DNA from: Gonatopus flavifemur
Taxonomy: Eukaryota > Arthropoda > Insecta > Hymenoptera > Dryinidae
Assembly (NCBI GenBank): GCA_018340375.1
Contig: JAFFJZ010000043.1
Location: forward strand, 1,054,001-1,118,000
Direction: 5' to 3'
DNA: 64,000 nt
Both the position numbers and the translations under genes were made by a program. Below are positions 23,065 to 34,818 of this stretch, piece after piece. The notes beneath the pieces are model-generated. The model was not told the DNA's origin. It saw nothing but the letters and a program-made list of their open reading frames with translations, and made no database searches. The stretch's first letter is position 1, and the number at the start of each line of letters is the position of its first letter.

Positions 23065-23256
23065 TTCTATAAATATAACGTGAGCATTTTTTCTTTCTTT
23101 CTCCTCTGTAGTTTGGTTAAACCACATGACCCGATATATATCTTTCGGATCGAAATCCTCGGCATGTTGAGGGTTAAAATTTTTTATCTTTGAAATTTCC
23201 ACAGTTTTTACCTCTTTATTATGTACATAGCGTACATAAGCGTACTTAATCTGCAT
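23065..23256 (-). CDS. First coding exon of an insect gene, interrupted by a MITE
   Basis: From ATG 23256 the minus strand encodes 64 aa, starting MQIKYAYVRYVHNKE and containing IKNFNP and DFDPKDIYRVMWF. This resembles the N-terminal segment of insect proteins that often carry BEN or DUF4806 domains. The exon runs straight into the 1089-bp MITE; on the far side its last codon GAG and the donor GTAAGTG persist (21968-21975). Removing the MITE with one target copy gives a normal exon end. I could not find downstream exons, so the gene is either displaced or a remnant. Confidence 0.5.
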
Positions 23257-23901
23257 GATTCTCACTTGATTAGAATTTCTAACATTGAAATGCAACCCGA
23301 TTCTAATCCTCAAGAACCGCACGACAGCGATAGCGATGGTTGTGATGAACGGATGCAAACGGCGAAGAGTGATTGTATTGGATACCCGCTTTCTCGTCAG
23401 CGTGTACATAGAGGGGGGGGAGGGAAGTAGCAACACCGCGCTTTTGTCTGAACTACAGTGATCTACACTCGACGTACTGTTTCAAGGGCGTTGAATATTT
23501 CATTATTCTATTGGCTGTCCGCACATCCCGAAATCAAACGATTGGTTCCTTATAGGAGATGTTACATATCGAAAATGTGGAGCTCATCGAAACGTTGACA
23601 ATATGCAGCAGTAGAAAAGAGATTAAGGGAGTGTTGCGTTTATCTATTTCTCTTTAAGTGCGTTTTTCTTCTCCCTTGAATGCACGTCAGTCCATGTCAC
23701 TTTCTCTACCCTTTTCCCCTTATCTTTGTCTGTCATGTGAGACCTCAAAGTTTTCTTCCTGACCGCGATAATCTGGGGAGTGTACAGTCGGTTCAATTAA
23801 TCCTTTTCCTTCTTTCCGATAGAACCTTGTTGGCAATTCATTGTTATTGACCTCACAACATTTATGAGAAGTTTCCTGTAATCAGGAAATTATTCTTTAT
23901 A
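23257..23901. other. Presumed upstream region of the minus-strand exon; no gene seen
   Basis: Mixed composition with a G-run (about 23414-23424) and pyrimidine-rich stretches. Promoter function is only inferred from its position 5' of the ATG at 23256. Confidence 0.3.
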
Positions 23902-24947
23902 CCAGGTGTGTAAGTATTGAACCGGAATTTTTGTACAGAAAAAACACGTTTATTGTAATGATATGATACAAAGTAACTTATTCAAAGTATTGTCCGTCGC
24001 TATCTATACATTTTTTCCATCTTCCTGGCAATTTGTGGATTCCGCGCCAAAAGAACTGTTGCTCTTTTCAGGCAAACCAGTCATCGAGCCATTTTCGTAC
24101 ATCTTCGTGAGAAGTAAAGCGCTGCTCAGCAAGTGCGTGTCCCATCGATGCAAACAAGTAGTAATCGGATGGGGCAAGGTCCGGTGAGTAAGGCGCGTGC
24201 TGAAGAATCTCCCAACGGAACGACTCTATCGTTTCCTGGACCTGTTTTGCTTTGTGTGCTGGTGCATTGTCATGCAGCAAAGTCACCTTGTGTTGTCTTT
24301 GTTGGTATTCTGGTCGTTTTTCACGCAAAACTCGATCCAAATCGATCATTTGTTGTCGGTAGCGTTGAGTATTGACAGTTTCCCCAGGATTCAGCAGCTC
24401 GTAGCAGATTACGTCCTTCTGATCCCATCAAACACACAGCATTGTCTTCCGTCCGTAGCGGTTTGGTCTTGCCGTCGATGTTGATGGTTCACCCGGAGTA
24501 ACCCATGACTTTTTGCGTTTAGGATTCTCGAAATATATCCACTTTTCATCACCTGTCACAATTCGATGGAGAAATGACTTTCTTTGGAACCTGGCGAGCA
24601 GCATTTCGCATGATGTTTTGCGGTTTTCCTGCTTCCTTTCGTTGAGTTAATGTTGAGTTAATTGAGCAAACGCCGCCACAAGCATTCGATGCGATTCGGC
24701 TGCGGTTTTCTTCAGATGAAAACAGGAAAGTAGTGCTGTCCGCAAATCGTAATTTGTTGGGACAAAACTCGACATGTTTATCTCTAATAAACCAATGCTA
24801 CTGAATGGAACTCGTGTTATTGTGAGTTGGAAATCCTTGTCGGATGTCAATACAATAAGAAGACACCGCTGACGTGATGTGTCGGTAACTGCATCGACAT
24901 CTAGCGCCACCTATGAGCAAATTCCGGTTTCATACTTACACACCTGG
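23902..24947 (-). mobile_element. mariner element, internally deleted, TA duplication
   Basis: Terminal inverted repeats CCAGGTGTGTAAGTATT at the left and CCAGGTGTGTAAGTATG (inverted) at the right are flanked by TA at 23900-23901 and 24948-24949. At 1046 bp it is shorter than a typical mariner of about 1.3 kb. Transposase runs on the minus strand and is broken (next feature). Confidence 0.93.
24068..24780 (-). pseudogene. mariner transposase remnant (DD34D)
   Basis: The N-terminal start MSSFVPTNYDLR lies near 24774 and soon runs into a deletion of a few hundred bases. The catalytic region follows with TGDEKWIYF (first Asp), HDNAPAH (second) and YSPDLAPSDYYLF (third), 34 residues separating the last two Asp. 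An in-frame TGA at 24428-24430 sits where Trp is likely. It cannot produce an active enzyme; ends are intact and could be mobilised in trans. Confidence 0.9.
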
Positions 24948-24949
24948 TA

Positions 24950-26148
24950 TATTTACCCACTTGAAAATGTTCCTAATCAATTAACAATGAATTGGCAACA
25001 AGAATATATCGGGAAGAAGGAAAAAGATTAATTGAAACTACTGCACTCATTCCAGTATATTATAGAGTGCAATGTTCCTTAACCTGCATGTTTGAACGGA
25101 CGGAGATTCACGGTGGCGGCGTATGTGGCAATCAATCGTTTTCAAATTTGTTCATACCTAATAAGGAATTTTATATACGAGAGTGATTTGAATCATCAAA
25201 AATTGTTCATTCTCCAATATTATAATGCCAAAGGGACCATATAAAAAATATTTAAACAGGTTTTGCTCAACGAAAGTTCCGAAATCAAGTTACTATCGAT
25301 AACGACATGTAGAAAGGAAGTTGAGGGAACAAATTGCGAGAATGTCGTTGCAGTTTGAATCGTTTCTTGTAACGAATTTGTAATCGTTTACGAAAATACT
25401 ACGACGTATCTATCTTAAGTTTTTCTAATAACATAATCGTCATATTTCATTGAAGGTAATTGATTTTTGAAGATTCATTAATTGAAAATGTTTTTTCGTA
25501 TTTGGTTCTAAATTCATTTCGGTAAACAATTCAAACTCGTACGTCGTGCTGAGAATTGGGGATATCAACATCCTATGAATTGAAGATGTATATTTTGGAG
25601 TAATATAAAATAATTTGAGTAGGTTCTGGATTATTCTTCAAAATTTTGAAAGATATTCAACAGTTTACAGACTTATTCACCATAAGTTGCGGCTTCTTTC
25701 CAGTAATTTATTGATTTCCTTACGGAAAAAATGACCCATACAGCAAAAGAGTCCCCTCGAAAACCTCCCGTCATGATAGTGAACATAAATTCGTTATGAA
25801 TACTTTGAATTCAAATTGAATTCTTGATAAAGGACTTACTGTTTAGAAAGAATTCATATCCCTGCTTAATACATTTCATATACTTCAAGTGTACGTTCCC
25901 ACACACCACGACGGTTCAGAAATGATTCGTGATGCATCCATTCTAAATTCTTACATTTCTGAATGAATTCATTATGAATTCTTTTCGAATTGTTGTGCTG
26001 TGTGGGTTCGGAATACTCTTAATATTGAACTTAACGCTCAGTATACGCTTAAACCTACACTTCAAATTCTTTTCAAATAAGTTCCAGGCATTTTTTAATA
26101 TTCTCTTGACTTTACATCAGAAATTTCAATGTGTAATAATCATCCCAG
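24950..26148. other. AT-rich spacer, no gene seen
   Basis: No domain, splice-consistent exon or clear inverted-repeat element could be supported. Confidence 0.4.
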
Positions 26149-26674
26149 GCTGTGAGAGAGATTATCAATGATGAATCACGTTTGAACTCAAATGAGCTAA
26201 ATTTTGACCATAATTCATCAACTTCAGGCATAGATAATCAAGATCAAGATAAAACGCAGAATCATGACATTTCCATGGATGTTGAGGTAATATACGTTAT
26301 TTGGGAAGTGAAATATAACAATTACCATGAAAGCATGATACAACATGATGAACATGATGATGAGTGCAAGGGGCATAAACACACAAGGACATTTCTGCTG
26401 TCCAAAGCAAGAAGACCGTAAGTCGCATTTTTGGCGAAAATGAGCTTTTAATCGTGAGAAAGTTGTGCATTTTACTGTGTTTTTAATTTTGAAATTACTA
26501 TTTTGTATTATTATTATTTTGCATTACCTTTTTAATAACAGCGGCTCAAAGTACGAAGGGATTAATCCACTGATATATCAGCGGATTAAGCGAATTCAAA
26601 CCGTTCATACAAAAGAAGCCGTAACTAAGACAAAAATGAGAAATCTATTCAGATACGTCAAAATCCAGATATGA
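26149..26674 (+). CDS. Possible two-exon gene fragment, unknown
   Basis: A segment after CATCCCAG (26149) is open, acidic and Asn/Asp/Ser-rich up to a GAG|GTAATA donor (26285). A second segment after TTTTAATAACAG (26542) encodes GSKYEGINPLIYQRIKRIQT and ends at TGA 26672. The intermediate ORF continues to another donor-like AGACCGTAAGT at about 26417, and the same AAGCAAGAAGACCGTAAGT occurs inverted near 26790. No homologous family recognised; could be noise. Confidence 0.22.
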
Positions 26675-26929
26675 TTCGCCATTGAAAACCCTAGAAATAG
26701 TTTGCCATAAACAAATGATGAGTTGTTCTGTTGATTTTGAAAGAAAACAGTTTTCCTTGAGTTTCTCAAATTTGAATCAAACGCACTTACGGTCTTCTTG
26801 CTTTGGACGACAGATTTATCGGAATGATTTCAGTGCATCTAAAGGGAAGGGTCACGGTGTATAATATAGGTGAGGAAAGGCAAGGGCAATATATGAAATA
26901 TATCGACATATAAAAAAGGAAAAGTTGAG

Positions 26930-26990
26930 AAATTTGGGGGGTGGTCCGGACCTCTTCGACCCCCCCCCCCCCTGGATACGTCCTTGAGGA
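26930..26990. repeat. G/C homopolymer palindrome with CTGGATACGTCC
   Basis: GGGGGGTGGTCCGG...CCCCCCCCCCCC followed by TGGATACGTCC resembles ends of MITEs that finish in GGGTACG (compare 32257-32396). The partner end was not located. Confidence 0.3.
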
Positions 26991-27764
26991 AAGGACAAAA
27001 TATTGTTGCGATGTTTTGGAGCCCTTTGTTTATGTTATGCTTAGCGTGTAGTGTATATTAGAGTGGCGCTGATTTATGTTTTTTTTTCAATTTTCATGAG
27101 TGCGCCCCCGGAATGAGTTCCAAAAAAATATTAAAAAATCCTTGCAAAAGCATTTTGCTGTATCTTAATACGAACACGTGCCACAGGGCATCTCTATTTT
27201 CCTATTGGACCCCACTTTTAATATTATGTAGCATAAACAAAAAGTATCAGAACAATATGATTCTTATGGGATTTTATTCAGTAATCCATGTACATTTTGC
27301 AAAAAATTCCCAACTTTGGAATAATCTGTACCTTAATAAGGGTACATGCCACACGGCACCCACTGTTACCCATTTCATCTCAGCTTCATTATTATGTAGC
27401 ACGGACAACAACTATCAGAAAAATATGATTCTCGTACGGTTTCATTCAGTAATCCATGTACTTTTTGAGAAAAATTTTCAATTTTGGAAATTTTAATATG
27501 GCACTACAGTACGATGTTTCAAAAAATCATAATTGATCAAAATATCAATGAAGTGCGTTTTAGCACGTTGTACATGAGATTTTTGAGACACTAAATTTGA
27601 AATTTATATCAAAGCAATGAGATTCATGATTTGAAATTCATTAACTCCTGGGATAGAAAAAACAATGAACCAATCAGAATTCAAAATAAGTATCACAATT
27701 CAAAATTTTTCAGATTTGCCGCTTTGTTAACGTTGAGAAACCGTTTTCTACATAAACTAACAAC

Positions 27765-27950
27765 TTATATGACACATTGCCATTGTTCTTCATTTTGAGT
27801 CAGGACATTGTTATAATTTTGCACCGAATTTACCGCTCTCTCTGCACCGTCGTTGACAATTCTTAGTGCTTTGACGATTTCAAATCCTTTTCGAAAAGAC
27901 TGGTTCTCATGCCACAAAGCTGGATCAAGTTCCAAAAAATCTTTGTTCAT
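27765..27950 (-). pseudogene. Fragment of an uncharacterised transposon protein
   Basis: A 61-aa minus-strand frame includes IVNDGAERAVNSVQ and NNVLTQNEEQWQ, similar in pattern to a repetitive insect/cnidarian protein (…VNDxAERxV…LTxxEEQ…). It lies in the spacer of the inverted repeat, so it may be the remains of the element's own gene. Confidence 0.4.
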
Positions 27951-28689
27951 TTGATATAAATCAAAGAATTCAAGAGATTTAGAATTAGTTTAGTTTATTC
28001 GTTTTGGGGGTGAATCTGAAAAATTTTTAATTGTGATACTTATCCTGAACTCTGATTTGTTCATTGTTTTTTCTGTTTCACGAGTTGATATATGCAATTA
28101 TAAAAAAATTTTATTAGTAGAACTGAAATATTTATTATTTTATATTCTCTGGATAAGTTCAACAATTTTCACTCACATTACAGCCTAATTTGTGCGTGCC
28201 TGATTAGTAAGTGTGGATTTTGATCCAGTGTTTCAATGTTTCAATATATCATTACAGTGCAAAAGCCAACTGTAACGTCGAGGAACATTTCCATCAATAG
28301 CAAGACAGCTGCGGATTTGACAATGAATTTGGATATTGAAAGGGAATTTAGTTGGTTTGAAACTCTATATCGAATGGGAAGTTAATACATCCAGATTAAT
28401 TTCATCTTTTCATATTTGTTTCCAAATCATGAATTTCATTGCTTCGATATAAATTTCAAATTTAGTGTCTCAAAAATCTCATGTACAACGTGCTAAAACT
28501 CACTTCATTGATATTTTGATCAATTATGATTTTTTGAAACATCGTACAAAAAAGTACATGTTCAGTAATCACTGAATAAAACCGCATGAGAATCATATTT
28601 TTCTGATAGTTGTTGTCCGTGCTACATAATAATGAAGCTGAGATGAAATGGGTCACAGTGGGTGCCATGTGGCATGTGCCCTTATTAGG

Positions 28690-29047
28690 CCCGGGGAAAA
28701 AAGTTTAGATATAATTAGATCTCATCAAATCTGATGAGATCTGAATTTTGGCCGACAAGATCTGATTCAGATATATTCAGATATCAATAGATCTGACTAG
28801 ATCTGGTTGGATCTGATCAAATCTGGACAGATCTGGTTATATCTGAATTGAAAATCACATTCGATCTTGATGAGCATTTGATTGCTCAATCGCCAGAAGT
28901 TTTCCTGATATTTTCCCATTTATGAATTCAAATTTGAACATGTATGTAGACAAATACAAGCTAAAATTGCAGTTTTTCAGATATAATTAGACCTGATCAG
29001 ATCTGGTCAAAATTGACATGTGGATCAGATCTAAACTTTTTTCCTCG
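28690..29047. mobile_element. MITE with CCCGGGGAAAAAAGTTTAGAT ends and AGATCTG arrays
   Basis: Left end CCCGGGGAAAAAAGTTTAGA, inverted right end AGATCTAAACTTTTTTCCTC then GGGGG. The subterminal DNA is dominated by variants of AGATCTGATC in both orientations. It interrupts the right arm of the surrounding inverted repeat. A related AGATCTG-rich block occurs at 39184-39500. Confidence 0.72.
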
Positions 29048-29216
29048 GGGGTACATTAAGATTATTCAACAATTGAAAATTTCTTCGCAAAAAGTACATG
29101 GAATACTGAATGAAATCGTACAAGAATCATATTTTTCTGATACTTTTTGTTTATGCTACATAATATTGAAGGTGGGGTCAAATAGGAAAATGTAGGTGCC
29201 CTGTGGTCAGTGATGT

Positions 29217-30035
29217 GAGCTCGTCAATTGACCGTCATGACGGTCACATGACATTGATGTTTGCTTGTCAATTGACGGCTATGACGCATAGTGGGGGAAA
29301 TAGAAAAGAGGTTCAAATTAACTTTTGCAGCGCAATTTCAAACTGACCTTGGATTTTTTTCTTCTAAATTCAGCATTGAATTCTTTAAAGATCTGTGAAA
29401 GTCAATATTCTAATTATGTTTAATGTCAACTTTTATGTTCATTCAAATTGGTAAAAAAATGAACTTCTCCATTTCTCGATTCAGTTCCTCTTGCAAATTT
29501 CTTCTATGCTCAGTATTACTTGAATCAGGTGCACGCGCCCTGGTAGAAAAAGTGACCAGTTTTTCTGGCCGTCAACCAATTTCTGTTCAATAAAATTGCC
29601 CAAAAACTATCTCCCAAAAATTGGACATAAAGACAGTACATATTGGTCGCTTTTACGTTAGTTAGACTGTCCAAATATGCATTCATAAAACTAGCCAAAT
29701 ACTGTCCAGAAAATTTCCCAAATTCTATGAATCATTACTATATGAGCCGTATTGGCCATTTTCCAGCTAGTACGACCAGCTCAAACATGGGCTCCAACAA
29801 TTCGGTAAAAAATGTCAATGAACTGACCAATTATTGATAAACGTAATTAGACTATAAATTGCCTTTAAAATTGAATGAATTTTGGTCATTGTCAGTCGAA
29901 AAACAGACCCATACTAACCCATTTGGATAACCTCTCACATCCTCGACAGATGCGAGTTTTGTATTTATTAATCTATTGGTTCTGTTAAGTTTTTTTTTTA
30001 ATCTTCATCTACAGTAATGTTTTATAATCAAAATC
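29217..30035. other. Spacer with a possible hAT end and short palindromes
   Basis: CAGTGATGTGAGCTC at about 29209 followed by repeated GTCAATTGACxGxxATGACG motifs looks like a hAT terminus with subterminal repeats, but its partner end was not found. 29526-29830 has diffuse inverted similarity (TGGCCA/ACCAGTTTT). No gene. Confidence 0.3.
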
Positions 30036-32256
30036 ATGTCTGATCTTTCAAAGCATAAAAAAGCAATCCTTAGTCGTGATCGTGTGAGGAAACATCGCGA
30101 GTTGAATAAAATTGAGGGAAAACTAAAACGTTTACACCCTGAAGAAATTTGTGCAATAGACAATTCAAAAAAACAGTGTGTCGAGTCTAACTCATGTGTG
30201 TATAAGAATAATGACAATGATGCGGAAGTGCAAGAAGATGAAACAACTACAGAAGATGGGAACAGTGAATTAGCCAACAATGAAGAGAATATACAAATTC
30301 ATGAGGAAATACAAATTCATAAGGAAGTACGAGAAGATGAAACAATTAAAGAATATGTCAACATGGAATTAGACAATACTGAAGAAAATATACAAATTCA
30401 TCAAATTCCTGATCCACATGATGAGAATAACGAATTATCATTCATCGTTAACAAAATATCAGATCAAATACAAACAGGAGAGCCAGAAATGAATGAATTG
30501 CGTCAATGAATTATCAGAAACAAAATTCCTCATGCAGTAGCAGATCAATTATTGAATATTTTAAGAAAAAGACTCCTCCCAACCCTACCAAAATCATGCA
30601 AATCTTTATTGGGAACACAGTCAGCCACTCACAACATTGAACAAATAGAAGATAATGATGGATCGATTGGTGAGTTTGTGTATTTGGGTATTGAACACAA
30701 TCTACAGAAATGCCTCAATATAGAATTGCATGATACTAATATCATTGAACTAATAGTGAACATCGATGGTGTTAAACCTTTCAATTCTAGTATGAAAAAC
30801 ATGTGGCCTATCTTGTGTAAAGTTTACCATGAGCTGGATCTTTATGAACCGTTCACTGTTGCACTTTATTATGGGAATAGCAAACCAAAAAATTTGAAGA
30901 AATACTTTTTTAAATTCATAACTGAAGTGAACGAATTGAAATCAAAAGGCCTTGTTATCAGTCATAGAGAATTCTTTCTAAAAATCAAATGTTTTGTTTG
31001 TGATACATTAGCAAGAGCTTTGATCAAGTGTTGCAAGGGCCATACGTCACTAATGGGTTGTGAAAGATGTAGAATTGTAGGAGAACGAATAAATAACACC
31101 ACAGTTTCCTTGAATTACCATGCTACAAAGGAGACCGATGTAGATTTTCGTAACTTCCATGACGTTGATAGTCACACTGGTGTATCACCTCTGATGACCA
31201 TAACTAATCCTCCACTAGATATGGTGGACCAATTCATTCTGGATCCAATGCACCTGTTGCATCAAGGATGCACAAAAAGAATTTTAGACCTTTTATTGTC
31301 TTCATTACAATCCAAGGGCAGAAGACTCAGTGAAATTATGAAATCTGAGTTGGCTCGTCGAACAGATAGAATTCATGAAGATATACCAATCGAGTTTTGT
31401 AGAAAAATGCGTTCGACAAAGTTCTACCAAGAATTGGAAACTGTGGAAGGTAAATTTTTCCTATTAGTGTGTAGAGTTGCCAGTTTTCGAGAATAAAAAA
31501 TCTTCAGATTCAGGGTTGAAGTATCTTCAGATTTCTTCAGTTTTCTTTCAGAAATCTTTCAAAATTCTTGAGGTGATCAAACATATAAATTTCATGCTGA
31601 ATACTAATAAACCATATTTCAACAGTGAGGTGTCATTTGTTCTCTTGTTCGTTTGCTGATGACTGATAACTTTCCCAATTCCCTAATATTTTCCCTGGGA
31701 AAGCCTCAATGTACCGACTTGATAATATCCTTAAAGAATTTATCCCGGAAGGATATATCCCGAAAGTTAGATTTTTCGACAAATTCTCATTGGCTTGTCT
31801 TGAAGGATTTATGAGAAATTAGTGACTTAGCCCAATCCAGTTTCTTCAAGGAATTGAACTTTTGATACTCTGGCACATTCTTTTTTTATCGTGATCACGA
31901 TCCCACTTATGCCAAATCTTATTAGAATATCAATGTCCCGGAAAAATTTTAATCCAATTAGTTTCCGCTTTTGAATTAAATCATCCAATCAATCGATTAG
32001 TTTTCGGAATATTGACCGAGAAAGCGGAAGTTTAAAAAACTAGATCTTATTGAATTCTTATTGATTTCAAAATATTATTCTGCTGACATTTCAGGGAATC
32101 ACTTGGTGATTCCGAAATGATTCAATGAAGTCTAATTTTTTGAACTTTCGCTATCTGAGTAATATATTGAACATGAGGATACCGTACTTTAGATCTGGGT
32201 AATCAAAGAATCGAATTTTTTCCGGCCGAATATGAATAAATCTAGATTCGGATCAT

Positions 32257-32396
32257 GGGCGTACCCAGGATTTGGAATAAGGGAGGGCAGATAATGCTAT
32301 TTGAAATTAAGAGGGAGGGGGAAGATAAAAATAAAACGCAAAATTCAACTTCTAGAGGGGGGCACCTTCCCCCTCTGCCTCTCCCTGGGTACGACC
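32257..32396. mobile_element. MITE with GGGCGTACCCAGG ends
   Basis: ATGGGCGTACCCAGGATTTG on the left and inverted CCCTGGGTACGACCAT on the right bracket about 140 bp with a G-rich/C-rich inner palindrome. It is nested in the hAT-type element. Confidence 0.65.
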
Positions 32397-32469
32397 ATAT
32401 TATGATCTAACAACGTTATTCCAATTGACTATAACAATGTTTCTGAATCAACTAATGAGAAATCTGGGT

Positions 32470-32750
32470 ATCATAATAACGAATGCACATAATATCGAAT
32501 GATCATAATCCTGAATCCCATAATCCCGAATAAAAAAATATAAATTTCAATAGAAATCCAATAATTGCCCACTTTCATCATAAAAAATCATTTGTTAACG
32601 CATAGTCAGTGTGAACAATTAATTTTTGACGATGAAAGTGGTCAATTATTGGATTTATATTGAAACTTATATGTTTTTTTCTTCGGGACTATGCACATTC
32701 GGATTATGACCATTCGGTATTATGCTCATTCAGTATTATAATACTTGACC
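32470..32750. mobile_element. Palindromic MITE-like block
   Basis: CGAATGCACATAATATCGAA...ATCCAATAATTG on the left is mirrored by CAATTATTGGATTT...GCACATTCGGATTATG on the right, with CGAAT/ATTCG repeats. Borders are uncertain. Confidence 0.5.
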
Positions 32751-32995
32751 AGAAATCTGTCTTCAGTTTGTTGATATTGTAATCACCTCTCTTAAAGTAT
32801 TTTTATATCAGAGCCGGCTCATTTAACTGATTCAGAATCTACTGATTCAAAGTTTGATATAAATTATTGCATATTATTGACATAGGGAAGTTGGAACGAT
32901 TTGATGGTTTTCTAGAGCGAAAATCGACCAGACCACTACTTTGATTCATTAATCCAATTGGTAACAAAGGCGATGGTTCGTGAAACTCATTTATC

Positions 32996-33165
32996 CCTTC
33001 CCAAATAGCATGTAACCTTGTGACAAGCTTGTCACTCATTTGTCATTGACTTGTTTTCAACAAGCTCAGCAGCGAAAATTTTAGAAAAAGATTATAACGA
33101 TATGCTTGTCAATGAAAAGGGACATACAAGCTTGTGACAAGGTTAAATTGCTATCTGGGTTGATT
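32996..33165. mobile_element. MITE with CCCARATAGCA ends
   Basis: CCCAAATAGCATGTAACCTT on the left and inverted CCCAGATAGCAATTTAACCTT (right end near 33160) enclose CAAGCTTGT palindromes. Nested in the hAT-type element; target duplication not resolved. Confidence 0.55.
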
Positions 33166-34818
33166 CTAATGAAATCGCTGATTTGATAATGCATTTGAGT
33201 GAAAAAGCAGATTGATAGAACGTGGTCCAGATGGATTTTAAAATGGTTAGGTTGGAAAAAATTATGAATCTTTGAAAATTCTTGAAATTTCCTCGGAATT
33301 CTGGAAATATCTTTAGATTTCCATCCAATTTCTTGATGTCTTTAGAAAATCTTGGAAACAAATATTTTTCCTCAGATCTGAAGAAAAATCCTTAGACCTG
33401 GCAACTCTGTTAGTGTGTGCTCCAATAGTATTGAAAAAGTTATGAGATGAACAGAGGTATGATCACATCATGTTGTTCCATGTAGCTTGTGGACTTTTAA
33501 CAGGAAAAGACGCCGTTGATTGTGTTGATCAAGCAAGAGAATATTAATTGAAATTAGTGGAGCATTCTAAAACTTTATATGGTCCTGAATTTCTAACAAT
33601 GAATGTTTATAATTTAATTCATATAAGTGATGATGTACAAAATATGGGTTGTAACTTGAATCAGATCAGTGCATTCAAATTTGGAAGCTTCTTGGGCATG
33701 ATAAAAACAGATTCACGTTCGCCAAACAAAGTATTGGCACAATATTGTCGAAGAGAGCATGAGCGACATTCACACTTACAAATGCAACCAAAGCAGCCTG
33801 CTGAAATAAAGATCAGTAAACAAGTAAATGAAAGGATTTTGAAGGTGAAATTCAAACAAATGTCATTGACTACTGAACATCCTAATAATACGGTGCTGCT
33901 GACAGACAAAAATGTTGGATGTATAGGAAAAATGTATTTAGAAAATGGACAGATTTTTACACAAATTATTTTATGTAACAAGAAAAATTGCATTTATGAA
34001 GATCCGTGTAACTCCAGTGCTTTACATACATGGGAATTGAATGTACACCCATCGAAGACAACAAAAATTGTTCCACTTAGCAATATTGCTGCGAAACTGA
34101 TTCAAATACGTATGAATTTCTCTAAAGATTCTGAGAACCGAATTTTTGTAATACCAATGCTACATTAGAGACTAGCGTTAGCACTTGGTTAACTAGAGAC
34201 CAGTAATTGGATTCATCGATAGATGAGTTGATCAAATATCTTCCATCATAACTTACCTATGTGAAAAAATTATATTATTTAGAATCATTCACCCAATCAA
34301 AAAAGATAAGTAATAATATATTTTCACGATTTTACTTCATATTTCTCCTTGGATTCTAAGTGATTTTCGATCACTGTTTTCAGGTTTCCAATATTCACAT
34401 TGCTTGAAATATCAATTGTTGTGGAAGTTCATGAAAGATGAAAGTCTGATTATCGGTTTTTTGTGAAGACATCAATTGAACAATTAGTGACAAGGTATTA
34501 CTTTAAGACATCATCCAACCATTTATGCAATATCAAATTGAATCAAGGTTTGATCTGAGAGTATGTTTACAAATTAAAAATATAACCTTTTATGTCAATT
34601 ATCCTCTCAGAAATGATGAAAATCGTTACATAAATCACCCGCTATTTTATTCAAGTAAACAAATATTTTCACTCGCCAATATTTCAAATGATGCAAGTTG
34701 AGTTTTGATTTTGGCGGCCTGCGGTTGTCAATATTATGTTATTTGATTCGTGGTTGCAAACAAACTATCACAAACCATTGAGTATCGATTATGATCGATG
34801 TTTCTAGAAGGGAGATCG

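Larger units (their letters stand above)
27113..29216. mobile_element. Large inverted-repeat element, arms with internal duplication
   Basis: Left arm (about 27160-27640) contains two tandem-like units sharing TTAATA...TGCCACA, ATTATGTAGCA, TATCAGAA and CAGTAATCCATGTAC. The right arm (about 28440-29216) is their inverted copy but is split by the AGATCTG-rich MITE at 28690-29047. Joining the flanks of that MITE restores the unit. The spacer holds a decayed coding fragment (27765-27950). Confidence 0.72.
31472..33409. mobile_element. Non-autonomous hAT-type element, 8-bp target duplication
   Basis: The 8-bp direct repeat TTAGTGTG flanks it exactly (31464-31471 and 33410-33417). Ends are TAGAGTTGCCAG and inverted CAGAGTTGCCAG. 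No transposase was found inside; the 1.9 kb interior is AT-rich and includes CTTCAGATCT-type subterminal motifs and at least two further MITEs. Excision in silico with one duplication copy restores the transposase frame across the site. Confidence 0.9.
30036..34168 (+). pseudogene. CACTA-like transposase split by a hAT insertion
   Basis: ATG 30036 opens an N-terminal region with a basic helix, an acidic linker, an in-frame TGA at 30507 (a Trp codon is one transition away), then the core up to 31471. Core landmarks: IVNIDGVKPFNSS, FTVALYYGNSKP, a Cys-rich KCFVCDTLAR...CERCR module, and DPMHLLHQGCTKR. A 1938-bp element then intervenes (31472-33409). Coding resumes at 33418 in the same frame, with stops near 33454 and 33545, an HISDDVQNMG segment and FKFGSFLGM, ending at 34166. 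I associate the pattern (Cys module, DPMHLLH, DDVQ…AFKFGSF) with Transposase_21/DUF4218-type CACTA transposases. A DUF4806-like gene follows 1.3 kb downstream on the same strand. Confidence 0.65.

Noticed and set aside
28690..29047. AGATCTG-rich block considered as a restriction-site or recombination array
   Set aside because: It has MITE-like terminal inverted repeats and interrupts another repeat; a transposon explanation is sufficient.
30507..30509. Readthrough or selenocysteine recoding of in-frame TGA codons
   Set aside because: Stops occur in many unrelated decayed elements together with TAA, TAG, frameshifts and insertions; pseudogenisation is simpler.
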